Assembly (NCBI RefSeq): GCF_030547185.1
Contig: NZ_JAUOQR010000007.1
Coordinates: 62,001-126,000, forward strand
DNA from: Neptuniibacter sp. 1_MG-2023
GTDB taxonomy: Bacteria > Pseudomonadota > Gammaproteobacteria > Pseudomonadales > Balneatricaceae
Direction: 5' to 3'
DNA: 64,000 nucleotides
Shown here: positions 16,528 through 26,467 of the stretch, piece after piece
How positions within the stretch are numbered: position 1 is the stretch's first letter
Layout of the letters: each line of letters opens with the position of its first letter
Position numbers and translations under genes: made by a program
Notes under the pieces: model-generated
The model's input: the letters and a program-made list of their open reading frames with translations, nothing else
Told to the model about the DNA's origin: nothing
The model's database searches: none

Positions 16528-18483
16528 TTAAAAGGGACAGTTCAACTGAGCATCCCACTCATAATGTGTGTTTTTCTGTGCCTGAGGAATAGCACCTACT
16601 GATGCATAAGCCCAATCCTCACCCGTACGAACTGCTCCATCTACTTCCTTAACGCCAACTAAGTCTCTCCTTAAATAAACCTTCTGAAACAGTGACTGAT
16701 TTAGTGGCCAGCCCGCATCAATAGAACGAATATTTAGCTCAGACAGCAAGTTAATCAGTCCTCTTGACTCAATTCCAGTAGCATTTGAAAGCTTTGAGAG
16801 AACAACATACTGCTCCTGGAACTTGATAACAGCTTCCTGAGAAATATAAGTGCAGTTCCCAGGACCAGTAGCCATACTCTTTTCCAAGAAACCCTTATCT
16901 ACTAACTGCTTGATCAGTGTCGATGAAAGCTTCAACAGCATCTTTAATTGCTCTTTAGTAAAGACACTAGAATCCTCTTTGTAAGTTTCTCTCATATACC
17001 AATCCATCAAGCTAGCTTCATCAATTAATAAGCCGCTTAAACCAACATATTTGCTATCGTAGAAGCACTTAACATCTTCATTCAAAATAGCGTCATACAG
17101 CCGCACTAAAGGATTATCTATTCGATTTGATATTTTCCGAATGGCATCAGCTAAAGAAAGTCGAGAGTCCTCAATGAATGGTACAACTTCCTTTAACGTA
17201 TCGATCAGCTCATGGATATCATCCAAAGAAAAGGACCAACTCTGGTAGTGCTTTTCCGGCTCTTTTCCCTTTAAAACCTCAGCATCAATCAAACTCTTCA
17301 GCTGCTTTCTGGTTATGCCAAGTAACGATGCTGTCGTCTTAAAATCGACGTAATTCTTCTCCTGCTCAAAGTAACGAATTAGGTCTTGCCGATGAACCAG
17401 GGTTTGGACCCTTTTATCAGAGCTTCTATAGTGGGCTCGAACCATTTCCGAGGAAATTGCATGTAATATTTTGGATTGACCTATACCAAATTGCCTAGAA
17501 ATTGTCTGCAAAGAGACCCAATTATGAGCCTTGATCTCTTGATCAGAAAACAGGGTATTTCTGTGATTCACAGCATACATCCAGTTATCGTTTAAATACT
17601 CTTGCAAAGAGATTCTTAAAGCATCGAAGTCATCATGGGTGCAGACCTTGTAGAAAGCTTTGTAAAAGCGGCGGAGGAGGGCGTCTCCAGCATCAGGGCT
17701 ACTTTCGACAGAGTGCTGGAGCTTGTCGAGGAATTCATGAAAACAAGACTGCTCGTTACCACATAGGCTCATAGCCAAGGATTCAATATACGGTTTTGCA
17801 GAATCCATTGAATTAAGCCCACCAAAAGCCCCTCGATGGTCAAAATTGTTTAGGTCTATTGGCTGCCAGGACGCAAAAAAATGTAAGTAGCTGATTCGCA
17901 CTTCCAGGCTCCAGTTTTTCATCCCAAAGCAAATAGAGTAAGGCCAAGAATGAAAGTCTGAGGCTGGTTTTTCTATCGATAGTAGATAAAAGTAACGGCG
18001 AACATCTTCGGCAAGCTCTATAGATGATGCCAAACGCAAATCTGCCCCACAGCTACAACTATGCAAGCCTGCAAGCTCTCTGAAGTTCAATCTGGAATTA
18101 CAAGAATGGCACGTATCAACTAGCCATACGTTATGCCTGGGGCAAGCTACCACAGACTTTATATGCCATATATTTCTATAGTATCCGTCCTCACGAAGAC
18201 AAGAAGGGCAATATCGACAGCTTGTATAATTTAGATATTTACCTGGCAATTCAGAGATTTTATTTGATAACTCATCACATTCATCAAACCCCGTCCAAGG
18301 CTGATCAATTAAGCTATGAAGTAAGTTCTTGAATGTATAAGAAAGAGCACCAAAGTTATCTTTAAAAAGCCAGTGTATAAACTTGTACTTATTCATATCA
18401 GATAGCCGAAAAAGATAACCAAGAGGAGACTCTTCTTTAAACGCGACTGGATGATAAATAGGCCTTATCAGCTCAGGCATCAT
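16528..18483 (-). CDS. tniQ: TniQ/TnsD-family target-site selection protein
   Basis: TniQ/TnsD proteins recognise the attachment site and recruit TnsC. The first 180 residues show the TniQ zinc-binding region: CRYCPSCLREDGYYRNIWH, then CPRHNVWLVDTCHSC and CSCG. The remaining 470 residues contain several helix-turn-helix-like segments (for example VSLQTISRQFGIGQSKI and KTTASLLGITRKQLKSLI), as in long TnsD proteins that read the end of a conserved gene. At 651 residues it is far longer than the roughly 400-residue TniQ of CRISPR-associated elements. It overlaps tnsC by 11 bases. Its position next to a gyrB-adjacent insertion suggests it recognises gyrB (inference). Confidence 0.88.
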   Translation of the reverse strand: MMPELIRPIYHPVAFKEESPLGYLFRLSDMNKYKFIHWLFKDNFGALSYTFKNLLHSLIDQPWTGFDECDELSNKISELPGKYLNYTSCRYCPSCLREDGYYRNIWHIKSVVACPRHNVWLVDTCHSCNSRLNFRELAGLHSCSCGADLRLASSIELAEDVRRYFYLLSIEKPASDFHSWPYSICFGMKNWSLEVRISYLHFFASWQPIDLNNFDHRGAFGGLNSMDSAKPYIESLAMSLCGNEQSCFHEFLDKLQHSVESSPDAGDALLRRFYKAFYKVCTHDDFDALRISLQEYLNDNWMYAVNHRNTLFSDQEIKAHNWVSLQTISRQFGIGQSKILHAISSEMVRAHYRSSDKRVQTLVHRQDLIRYFEQEKNYVDFKTTASLLGITRKQLKSLIDAEVLKGKEPEKHYQSWSFSLDDIHELIDTLKEVVPFIEDSRLSLADAIRKISNRIDNPLVRLYDAILNEDVKCFYDSKYVGLSGLLIDEASLMDWYMRETYKEDSSVFTKEQLKMLLKLSSTLIKQLVDKGFLEKSMATGPGNCTYISQEAVIKFQEQYVVLSKLSNATGIESRGLINLLSELNIRSIDAGWPLNQSLFQKVYLRRDLVGVKEVDGAVRTGEDWAYASVGAIPQAQKNTHYEWDAQLNCPF

Positions 18484-19429
18484 TCGGCTCCTTAATAAAG
18501 GGCTGACTTTCTAGATAAAAGGGCATTCCCTCTCTAATCAAAGGCCTCTTGGCAAAAGAGGAACTGAACGGATTATTGCTACCAACCCCCTTAGACCAAA
18601 TTGTGTCGGTGAAAGCTACTTCTAAATGTTTTCTTGATATCGACTTGGATCTAGAAAAGTAAGCCACTTCAAAAGCACCTAACATGAGCTTTACCAAGTA
18701 GCCCATCACACCATTAGTAGCGTAGAAAAAGGAAATCAACAGATTGTCATCAACTTCGATTCTCTTAGGAAGAGCGATACTTTTATCAAGAACAAAAATT
18801 GCTCCGTAAAAGGTCTTCTTATCCTCATGAGTATCGATTGAGAAGGGAGTTAGATCAACTCGGTGACTAAAGCGTCTACGGATTTGTTCATTCTCTTGTA
18901 GTATGCGCTCACTTCTCTCCAGTCCCATAAGTACAGTGGACACCCCTGACTTATCTATTAATAATTTCAACCAATCAGATACACTTCTTTGTGCTGATTT
19001 TGTTCCTTGATCAACAAAGTGCTGTAGTTCATCGAAGATAATTAGTTTTACTTCACATTGCCGTAAGTACAGCTGTATACGATTAGTCTTATCTTGCATC
19101 GACCCTCTACTGTAATTGGGATCGCCTAGTTCAATTAGTACAGCTTCGGCAAAATTCTTTACTGTTGGATGCGAGGGTGTATCAATAGCTAAAATTGGGA
19201 TATTTAGGCACCCATTAACATCTTTCCTGTCATACCTATCAACGAACCAATTCTTTAATGTAGATTTGCCTGTCCCGGACGGCCCTATGCAAATCAAATT
19301 TTCTGGAACTGAGCACTCAGAGCATGACAAGAAAGCCCTTTCTATTTTCCGTACCGCCTTTTCAAATTGAGGATGCTTAATCGTAATTCCTCTAATAGCT
19401 TTGATTTTCTCAAACACTTCAGTATTCAT
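18473..19429 (-). CDS. tnsC: TnsC/TniB-family transposition AAA+ ATPase
   Basis: This ATPase relays target information from TniQ to the transposase. Walker A (CIGPSGTGKST) and Walker B (KLIIFDELQHF) are clear, and the later segment VLMGLERSERILQENEQIRRRFSHRVDL carries the sensor and arginine residues. At 318 residues it resembles the short TniB/TnsC type rather than the 555-residue TnsC of Tn7. I start it at the ATG at 19429, seven bases after GGAG; this overlaps the tnsB stop by ATGA. An upstream TTG is less likely. Confidence 0.9.
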   Translation of the reverse strand: MNTEVFEKIKAIRGITIKHPQFEKAVRKIERAFLSCSECSVPENLICIGPSGTGKSTLKNWFVDRYDRKDVNGCLNIPILAIDTPSHPTVKNFAEAVLIELGDPNYSRGSMQDKTNRIQLYLRQCEVKLIIFDELQHFVDQGTKSAQRSVSDWLKLLIDKSGVSTVLMGLERSERILQENEQIRRRFSHRVDLTPFSIDTHEDKKTFYGAIFVLDKSIALPKRIEVDDNLLISFFYATNGVMGYLVKLMLGAFEVAYFSRSKSISRKHLEVAFTDTIWSKGVGSNNPFSSSFAKRPLIREGMPFYLESQPFIKEPNDA

Positions 19430-21354
19430 TTCTTTCTCCCCCAATCGACCTCAAAGAGATCTTCTTCTGCAGGTGGAGTGAGAGGATTATTAGAATCTGC
19501 TTTCGGGGGCTTATTCACTGGTGTCACAGGCGACTGAAAGCAATCCATGTCTGATTCAATCCTTTTCGAGCGAGTTCTCTCAGTTATCTTTTTACTAGAC
19601 AGACCATCTCGTAAGCGTTTCGCCAAGCTAACCTTAGCCAGCCTTAAAGTATCGGTATCAAGCTCCTTTCTATGTGCAGTAATCATTGATCTAATCAGTT
19701 TTTGCTGACGAACTGTCAGCCCTTCAGCTTCCTCACTTACTGAAGGCACAACAAAAAAATGTTCTTGTTGATCATCGTAAATCCAAATTCGGCCTAAATT
19801 CTCCGGATCCAGCCTGATACGGACACTGCTCTTATGTCCAATTCGATGGGAAAGAAGCTTAAGTTCATGCGAGTTGTACTGAAGGTTACAAACCTTAATA
19901 CCTGAATGGCTTAGCTTTCTGTGATATTCACGGGTAAAAGCGAGATCAAATTGATAGATATTTGCAGGGATGACAGGCTCTATAGATTCCAAACCTTCCG
20001 TCCACTTCAGCCGTGGTGATGTGTTGATGCCACTATGAAAGCTCTCCTGGTAGATATTGATAATCCATTCATATACAAGAGACTGAAAATACCGAAGAGG
20101 AATCGAAGATTTCTTCACAGGGTCATAATCGGCCCTTTCATTAATATTCGAAAAAGTAGTACCAGGTAAACGCTTAGAAGTTCTGTCGTTGATATACCCT
20201 ACAACACGCTCAATTGTCCCTTTAGCACTTCCCTTTCTAGGAGGGCAGAAGAAAAGCTCTATATTTAATTCCCTGGCTAATCGTTTCAATTGATGACCAT
20301 GAAACTCTGAACCATTATCACAAACCAGAACAGATGGGATGCCATATGCTTTCCACTCATTATGGACAAACTCAAACTCTTCCTGGTATTGAGGCTTAGG
20401 CAATATCGAGTGCTTTAGAGCCAGCATCACTGATAACTCTGAAGGAGGTTCAAAGCCAATATAGACTCCGAGAATCATCCTGGAATAGTGATCTATAAGT
20501 GCTGTTAGATTGGGTTTCCCAATGGCTAAACCTGTGCGATCATCAACGATGATGTTATCTATTGGTGTATGATCTATCTCTACACGCTCTAATATCCGCG
20601 AGGTAGTCACTCCTGCACCAGATGCACGATAAAATTCATCTGCAATGCGCTTTCCTTTTTGAGCACGTAGCTTCTCATAGCCGTCATAACTTGATTGATA
20701 CTGACGATAGAAAGTTGAGCGTGAGGGCATCCTGAGAGGCTCTGAACAAGCTTTGTTATATTCCTGAAGCCGTACAATATATAAATCATAGGCGTCCTGA
20801 ATACTTCCAGGAACTGGCCGTAATAGAACCTCCTCAGCAACTTCATGGAATAAATCCTTTAGATATCCCGAGACAAAGGAATTTCGCTTTTTAGTATTTA
20901 TTGGAACTAATGCAGCAACATCATTCCCGCTCTGCAGCCACTTTTTCCACCACCTAAAGAGAGTACTAACACTTGGAGGGGAGGTGTCACCAGTTAGCTC
21001 AGAATGCTCCTTGATGACCGGTATTATTCCAATTCTAGTTGGGACGTCACCAACTACACCAATGACTGATTTCAGGTACTCATACCGACGTGAAGCTTCC
21101 GCCTGTGATTCATCCGAGTAACAGCTGAGTGGATTGAGTACTCCATTGGAGTGATCCTGCTTTTGTAAGTCACTAAGAATTTCTAATTCGCCTGTTACTA
21201 GGCTTTCCATCAAACTTTGCTTATCAAAAGAGATAAGAGCCCCATCATTTTGGCGCTCTAAAACTACCTGCTCATCTCTAACTATCCTGAAAATCTTATA
21301 TTCAACAAACCTCAAAATGAGGTGCTGTCCTGTACGAAAAGAAGCAATTTTCAC
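19426..21354 (-). CDS. tnsB: TnsB-family DDE transposase
   Basis: TnsB binds the transposon ends and performs 3' cleavage and joining. The catalytic triad is visible: Asp near residue 261 (VEIDHTPID), Asp near 345 (VLVCDNGSEF) and Glu near 381 (GTIERVVGYIND), about 36 residues after the second Asp. An N-terminal helix-turn-helix region (SVSTLFRWWKKWLQ) precedes it, and a beta-barrel Mu-type C-domain and a basic tail follow. It starts at a GTG with GGAGGGG upstream, overlaps tnsA by 53 bases and overlaps tnsC by ATGA, so tnsABC is one coupled operon. At 642 residues it is somewhat shorter than Tn7 TnsB. Confidence 0.93.
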   Translation of the reverse strand: MKIASFRTGQHLILRFVEYKIFRIVRDEQVVLERQNDGALISFDKQSLMESLVTGELEILSDLQKQDHSNGVLNPLSCYSDESQAEASRRYEYLKSVIGVVGDVPTRIGIIPVIKEHSELTGDTSPPSVSTLFRWWKKWLQSGNDVAALVPINTKKRNSFVSGYLKDLFHEVAEEVLLRPVPGSIQDAYDLYIVRLQEYNKACSEPLRMPSRSTFYRQYQSSYDGYEKLRAQKGKRIADEFYRASGAGVTTSRILERVEIDHTPIDNIIVDDRTGLAIGKPNLTALIDHYSRMILGVYIGFEPPSELSVMLALKHSILPKPQYQEEFEFVHNEWKAYGIPSVLVCDNGSEFHGHQLKRLARELNIELFFCPPRKGSAKGTIERVVGYINDRTSKRLPGTTFSNINERADYDPVKKSSIPLRYFQSLVYEWIINIYQESFHSGINTSPRLKWTEGLESIEPVIPANIYQFDLAFTREYHRKLSHSGIKVCNLQYNSHELKLLSHRIGHKSSVRIRLDPENLGRIWIYDDQQEHFFVVPSVSEEAEGLTVRQQKLIRSMITAHRKELDTDTLRLAKVSLAKRLRDGLSSKKITERTRSKRIESDMDCFQSPVTPVNKPPKADSNNPLTPPAEEDLFEVDWGRKK

Positions 21355-22054
21355 TGTACCCCTCCTCAGCTAGCTTAATGAAAGATGATCTAGATAACGG
21401 GGATTCTAAATTTGTAGTTATCACGTGATTGCCAATAAAGGAATAAACTCTGTTCAGGCCTCCAAAATACTCTGCAGCCATACCAACCGTTGGCAAAGAA
21501 ACGTTATTCATCCAGTGAGTTATGTGCGCTCTTTCATTTTCAGTAAGAGGGGCCAAAGCTTTTCTCAAGGTAACCAAATTAGATTCGAGTATGGGGTTAA
21601 GAAGCTCTTTTTCGGTTATAACAATGAAGTTAATTCCCTGAGCTTGGTAATAGCTAGCAGCGGTTTGTAGCTTATCTAGAACATCATCTTTAAATAGATG
21701 GTTATAAGGCTTTATCTCTACCATCCATTCATTGGAGTCACTAGACACTAGTCTGAAGTCAGGTGTGTACTTGGAAAACCTAAAGCCTGGGGGGTAAATG
21801 ATAGGGTTAGGCTGCTCTTCAAAGCTTACTATTCCTGGTGAGAACTCAAACCTGTAGCAGGCCAATCTTTCATACTTGGATTCCCAATGAATCAATCTTT
21901 CCATTTTGAAAGATGGGAATCGTCCTCGATATGTTATTCCAGAGCGATTAACAGGCTCCCTTGACCGACTATTTGGCGATTCTGCGCTAAAAATTGAGCG
22001 CAAAGATCCCTTAACACCTTTACCCAAAGGCGTAGCATTATAATTTTTAAACAT
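21302..22054 (-). CDS. tnsA: TnsA-family transposon endonuclease
   Basis: TnsA makes the 5' strand cuts that allow Tn7-like elements to move by cut-and-paste. The type II restriction-like active site is seen as E58 (HWESKYE), D99 (YTPDF) and E113-x-K115 (VEIKP). The C-terminal part should contact TnsB/TnsC. I start it at the ATG at 22054, which has AAGGG at good spacing and gives 250 residues; the frame is open to 22087. It is the first gene of the tns operon; an operator-like dyad lies about 100 bases upstream. Confidence 0.9.
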   Translation of the reverse strand: MFKNYNATPLGKGVKGSLRSIFSAESPNSRSREPVNRSGITYRGRFPSFKMERLIHWESKYERLACYRFEFSPGIVSFEEQPNPIIYPPGFRFSKYTPDFRLVSSDSNEWMVEIKPYNHLFKDDVLDKLQTAASYYQAQGINFIVITEKELLNPILESNLVTLRKALAPLTENERAHITHWMNNVSLPTVGMAAEYFGGLNRVYSFIGNHVITTNLESPLSRSSFIKLAEEGYSENCFFSYRTAPHFEVC

Positions 22055-22104
22055 AACTAACCCTTTCGTTAACAAAATCGGTAACAAAAATTATTGAATT
22101 TAGT

Positions 22105-22185
22105 TAGGTTGCTTGACGGGCTTAAGGATGGGATAGATACTTTTAGTCACCACAACATGGTATCTATACCATCTGAAAGCGGGTC
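22105..22185 (-). promoter_or_regulatory. Probable tnsA promoter with operator dyad
   Basis: On the minus strand TTGACC (near 22188) lies upstream of a dyad ATGGTATctATACCAT written on the plus strand at 22157-22172. A related half-site (GATAGATAC) is at about 22133. A larger inverted repeat, GCTTGACgggCTT versus its near-complement AAGCgggTCAAGC, brackets the region. The neighbouring Xre protein is the natural candidate repressor. Confidence 0.45.
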
Positions 22186-22213
22186 AAGCAGTGCTTTTCC
22201 CGTTTTTCTTTAT

Positions 22214-22600
22214 CTAGGCGCTATTTTTCATCCTCTCTTCTCCAAGAACTTTATTCATTGAAACAATACTTCGTAACTCTTTGAAATCATCGATGGAAAG
22301 CAGTTTTAAGGACTTTCGTAAGTCATAAATAAAAGCGTATCCCTCCATTGGAAGGTCTTCAGGTACATGCATTACTTTGATGGACTCATCAGCATATCTA
22401 CGCAATAAGCCAGCTTCATCATCTTGAAGATCAAGTGCTAAGGTAATCAAGTTGATCAAACGGCCAGGAGGTGGGCTCTTTTTTCCACTTTCGATCAAGC
22501 TTATATAGCAAGGATGAACCCCTACAGCATTAGCCAAATCCTTCTGTTTGACTCTTCGGTGAAGCCTTAAGGTTGCAAGATACCGTCCAAAAGGTGACAT
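22214..22600 (-). CDS. Xre-family helix-turn-helix regulator
   Basis: The 128-residue product starts with a Cro/C1-type helix-turn-helix (RVKQKDLANAVGVHPCYISLIESGKKSPP, residues 17-45) and has a helical C-terminal part that probably dimerises. It sits between the tns operon, which it precedes on the same strand, and the divergent Detocs operon. Inverted repeats lie just upstream of its own start (GTTACT / AGTAAC) and before tnsA. It is therefore likely to control transposition, the defence operon, or both; which one cannot be told from sequence. Confidence 0.85.
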   Translation of the reverse strand: MSPFGRYLATLRLHRRVKQKDLANAVGVHPCYISLIESGKKSPPPGRLINLITLALDLQDDEAGLLRRYADESIKVMHVPEDLPMEGYAFIYDLRKSLKLLSIDDFKELRSIVSMNKVLGEERMKNSA

Positions 22601-22951
22601 ACCAAACCGCTCAAAAGTTACTCAGTTAAGTAACAAGATAAGCCTAAAGGAAGAATAAATCAAAATTTTTACCTTATTTTTCATAAAGTTACGATATATC
22701 TGAACTTTTGATACTTAATCAATGCTAATGGCTAAAATAAGTAAAAGTACTGTTTAGGGGTTAAGTACTAGTTGTTTCTTCGTTCACCTCTCGTATAACG
22801 ACATAACACATTGAATCTAGTACTCTTTTTATATACATTGAATGCATCATAAATAAGCTTAATTCGATCGCTAAGCAAAGCTAACGATCCAGGATAGTAG
22901 TTAAGCAACACGGAACGCTATTGAATAGCTGTCGCATAAAAGGAATTGGCT
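22601..22951. promoter_or_regulatory. Divergent control region between xre and the Detocs operon
   Basis: No gene is seen in these 351 bases. An inverted repeat GTTACTcagttaAGTAAC lies at about 22618-22635, next to the xre start. The unit AAGTACTnGTT occurs twice, 18 bases apart, at about 22745-22773. These are candidate Xre sites. No clear sigma-70 promoter for dtcA could be chosen. Confidence 0.45.
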
Positions 22952-25900
22952 TTGAAAGGAAACTCAACGTCTTCACATAAGAAATTTATTCAGCAACAGC
23001 ATCTGTTTCGCGGCCTAATTTCAGTTTTTAAAAATCAGAATTTTAAGAAGGAAAGGCGCCTCTCTCCTGCGGCTATTCTGAGAACAGGGATCAGGGAGCT
23101 TCTACTTGATAGTAGGACTTCGTTACACCACTCACAATATCAAAAATACCTGCGATGGCTTCATCAGCAGATTCATTCTCAGTTACCTGAATTCTCACGA
23201 ACACCTATTGGATTCGATGACCTATCCGGTGTCGTCATCAGTCCTTCAATTCTATCCTTAGAAGATGAAATAGTTTGGATAACTAACCGTATTCTGGTTC
23301 AAAAAGAGCAAATTAGGTCGTTTAGGGTTATTGTTTCCAGCTTAGAGAAGCATATCTTCGCAGGTAATGTAGAAAAAGCAGTAGCAACCTTGAATGACAT
23401 ACAGGAATCACATGGGGCGAATTTTTGGCTTATTCAACTAAGAATAGCCATAGAGCAAGCATTTAACGGTCTTGAGAGTCAAAAGAAATACACACAGTCT
23501 GTCAGAAACATCTTCAAGAATGGTCTACTTAATTTCATTGCATACCATACAAGTGTAAGAAATGAAGAAAGAACAACCTTAGCCAAATTTAATGAAGACA
23601 TTCAAGCTCGTATAGAAAAGCATAAGTATTACGATCAACCGATCCAAACCTATCTGATGTATCGCCTAGCAAACGAGCTCCCAGATAGCGAAAGTAAACT
23701 TGCAGATATTCTTCGCACAGAGCAAAGTCACTCAATTATTGATCTGTATGAAACCTTCGTAAACGTTCTTCAACACCTTCTTAGTAAAAGAGATTTAACT
23801 CCTAATCTCTTATCAGTGATCGAAAAAAGCATTGACCAATTAGAACTAGTAGAAGACTACAGATTTACTAAGTTAAAAAACCTAATTAGTGGATGCAATG
23901 CTGGAAGTCTCCTGATGAGAGACAGAGCACTATCTGATAGTCTAATCAGCCAAAACTTTTCACGTTCAATCTCACTCATACGACCTATATACAAGCATCA
24001 TGATCCAATCGACTGCTGGCAGCTGATTTACTATGGTCTTCTTAAGGCAAGTAGGAGCAAACAATCCGGGAGAAGTACATCAACTCCCTCGTCAATCCCT
24101 TCTCTTATTGGATCGGTAATTCAGAGACAGGAAGGAGCAGATGCATCCTTTACAGCATTAATAAAGCTAACTACGAACTTTAAAGGATTACCCGTAGCCT
24201 CTGGGATTTTGAGATTCTCGAACCAGATAAAACAGGAAACACCAGAAACTAAGTGGAAGCCTTGGCTGATGGGATTCGATAGCCCAACCTTTGGCGTCGA
24301 AGACTTAAAACCAGATTACTCTGGTAACTATGGAATCAATATAAGTAGCCCTTTGACTTGCAGGGTCTGGGGATGCTTTTTGCTAGGCCAGGATAGAACA
24401 GCTACTATAGATGAAAACATCAAATCTCTTTTCATATCCGCAAACTTAATAAACTCAAATAGAATTCGCGAAGCACATAGAGAACTGAACTCAATAGAAA
24501 CAACGTATGCTCTGAAGCCATTTCATACTGCATTGCTACTTCATACAAACGTAGTTCTTGGGAATAGATCCGAAGTGATCTCCCTCATCTCAAATGAAGC
24601 TATAACATCTGATTCGAGTCGATTTTTCTTTCCTATTGCTGCATGCATATCATCAAACTCATGGGAAGACTTCAGAAAACTCGATGAGCCAATCGATGCA
24701 GCAATTGCTCTCCATTTACTTTGGGATATAACTGAAGATGATGAAAGGCTATCTCAGCTTCGTTACATAACAAAAATAGTAACAACAAAATCCGGCGCTC
24801 AAAAGCCGTCAGAACTAATTGATTATCAAGAACTTTTCAAAAAACACCAGCTTAATTATTACCTTGATAAAATATGCTCTTCTAAGGTTCTTCAGCTCTC
24901 TCGTCTATGCAGAGGGACTAAGGCAGTTTTAGAAGAACGTCAAGCAATATGTGCTTCATTACGTGAGCTCGACCCTTCTAACTCTGATATTTATGCACAA
25001 GAGGTTGCTGAGATTGCAAACCAGCAGGTTATTGAAGAGGGGCAGTACATTGTTGATAGATCAAGAATTCACGTGAATGTAGATGGTCTAATAAAATGGG
25101 CCGAGCGTGAACTTCATGAAGATCATGCTCGTTATTTGGATCTGGTTGATCTAAGTACAGACTCTAATCATGACTTTGATGATGTAATGAAGGAGCTATC
25201 GACCCCTGCGTTAGCTTCAAAAATGCTGAACTTTAAAGCAGAAAGTGAAGCAGATGTACTGCTATACGAAATTCTACAAAAACTCAGTGAACAATTTTTG
25301 AGCAACCCGGACTTTGGGCTGAATTTCTATCTATCTAAACGAATACGGCATCAATCTTTTTCAGGACTAATTCGTGGCCCAGCAGAAGATAGTCAACTAA
25401 TAACGACTAAAGACTCAGCTGGAGGACAGTACGAGAGAAACAGTTATTTTATTGATCAATTTTCTCAATTAACTCATACAGAGAAAGACTTACTTGAAGA
25501 AGCATTTATCCAATTCAGTACTAGCTTTGATAAATTATTAGTAGACATCAAGGATAATAATTTTCAGATCGCATCTGAGGAGAAGCCTGAAGGACTAATT
25601 TACCTTCACCTACCTGAAGGAATGATCTACTTAGCCAGGGCTCTATTTACCTTAGACGATACTCTTCAATCATTTCTTGATGTTGCAATACCATTTCTAT
25701 GGGCGGCACTAGATAATTCTCTTAAGAACGTAAGACACTTCATCACTGTAAACATTAAAAATGAAATGGTTGAGCTTTTCGATCAACTTCGAGGCTCAGT
25801 CAAAATGGTCGCTATCAAAGATCCAGCGTGCAAGCATGTAACAGCTGAAATAAGCACTTGTTGCACTAACGTACAAAATGCCCTCGATGAAGCCTCACTC

Positions 25901-26467
25901 TGGTTCAAAAAATTAGATGTAGAAGCTCAGCAGCGTTTGTTCGTTCTCGAACAATTAGTGAGCATAGCAGTAGATTCTGCATTGAAGTGTCAAAGAGGCT
26001 TCACTCCAACCATTAGTAAGGAAGTACATAGTAAAAGTATTAAAACGGTATCCAGCAGCTTAGTATTTGTTCACGATGTTCTTTTTGTCGCACTGGATAA
26101 CATACGTGCTCACTCAGGTCTTAGAAGTCCCAATGTAGAAATTACCGTTGTACCAGACATAGAAAATGAAACTCTATCTATAGATGTTATTAGCGATTCT
26201 AAGCCTAGTAAACGGGCCGAGAACGAGAAAAAGCTCGCAGAATCCAGAGCTATTATTGAAGAGAAAAACCATAAGCAAAAGAAAGCATCTGAAGGTAGAA
26301 GTGGATTTGTAAAAATTGCGGCAGTAGCACATCAATCAGAAAAGGGGATGATTGATTTTGGGTATCAAGAAGACGGAAGATTCAAATTAAGCGTTGTTCT
26401 TTCATTTATCATTAACAAACAACCTATGATGGAGGTTAACACTGATGATAAATGTCTTGCTGGTTGA
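22952..26467 (+). CDS. dtcA: Detocs sensor kinase DtcA
   Basis: The 1171-residue protein is the first gene of a three-gene operon matching the Detocs anti-phage system, in which DtcA senses infection and phosphorylates DtcC. About 900 N-terminal residues are helical, with segments resembling TPR-type repeats. The last 150 residues are a divergent GHKL kinase domain: N box ALDNIRAHSG with N at about 1050, and a G2-like SEGRSGFVKIAAVA. The best phosphoacceptor candidate is H929 in KNVRHFITVNIKNEM. No membrane helix is seen, so it is cytosolic. The start is a TTG with AGGA seven bases upstream; a second TTG at 22946 is too close to that site. It overlaps dtcB by 23 bases. Confidence 0.82.
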   Translation: MKGNSTSSHKKFIQQQHLFRGLISVFKNQNFKKERRLSPAAILRTGIRELLLDSRTSLHHSQYQKYLRWLHQQIHSQLPEFSRTPIGFDDLSGVVISPSILSLEDEIVWITNRILVQKEQIRSFRVIVSSLEKHIFAGNVEKAVATLNDIQESHGANFWLIQLRIAIEQAFNGLESQKKYTQSVRNIFKNGLLNFIAYHTSVRNEERTTLAKFNEDIQARIEKHKYYDQPIQTYLMYRLANELPDSESKLADILRTEQSHSIIDLYETFVNVLQHLLSKRDLTPNLLSVIEKSIDQLELVEDYRFTKLKNLISGCNAGSLLMRDRALSDSLISQNFSRSISLIRPIYKHHDPIDCWQLIYYGLLKASRSKQSGRSTSTPSSIPSLIGSVIQRQEGADASFTALIKLTTNFKGLPVASGILRFSNQIKQETPETKWKPWLMGFDSPTFGVEDLKPDYSGNYGINISSPLTCRVWGCFLLGQDRTATIDENIKSLFISANLINSNRIREAHRELNSIETTYALKPFHTALLLHTNVVLGNRSEVISLISNEAITSDSSRFFFPIAACISSNSWEDFRKLDEPIDAAIALHLLWDITEDDERLSQLRYITKIVTTKSGAQKPSELIDYQELFKKHQLNYYLDKICSSKVLQLSRLCRGTKAVLEERQAICASLRELDPSNSDIYAQEVAEIANQQVIEEGQYIVDRSRIHVNVDGLIKWAERELHEDHARYLDLVDLSTDSNHDFDDVMKELSTPALASKMLNFKAESEADVLLYEILQKLSEQFLSNPDFGLNFYLSKRIRHQSFSGLIRGPAEDSQLITTKDSAGGQYERNSYFIDQFSQLTHTEKDLLEEAFIQFSTSFDKLLVDIKDNNFQIASEEKPEGLIYLHLPEGMIYLARALFTLDDTLQSFLDVAIPFLWAALDNSLKNVRHFITVNIKNEMVELFDQLRGSVKMVAIKDPACKHVTAEISTCCTNVQNALDEASLWFKKLDVEAQQRLFVLEQLVSIAVDSALKCQRGFTPTISKEVHSKSIKTVSSSLVFVHDVLFVALDNIRAHSGLRSPNVEITVVPDIENETLSIDVISDSKPSKRAENEKKLAESRAIIEEKNHKQKKASEGRSGFVKIAAVAHQSEKGMIDFGYQEDGRFKLSVVLSFIINKQPMMEVNTDDKCLAG

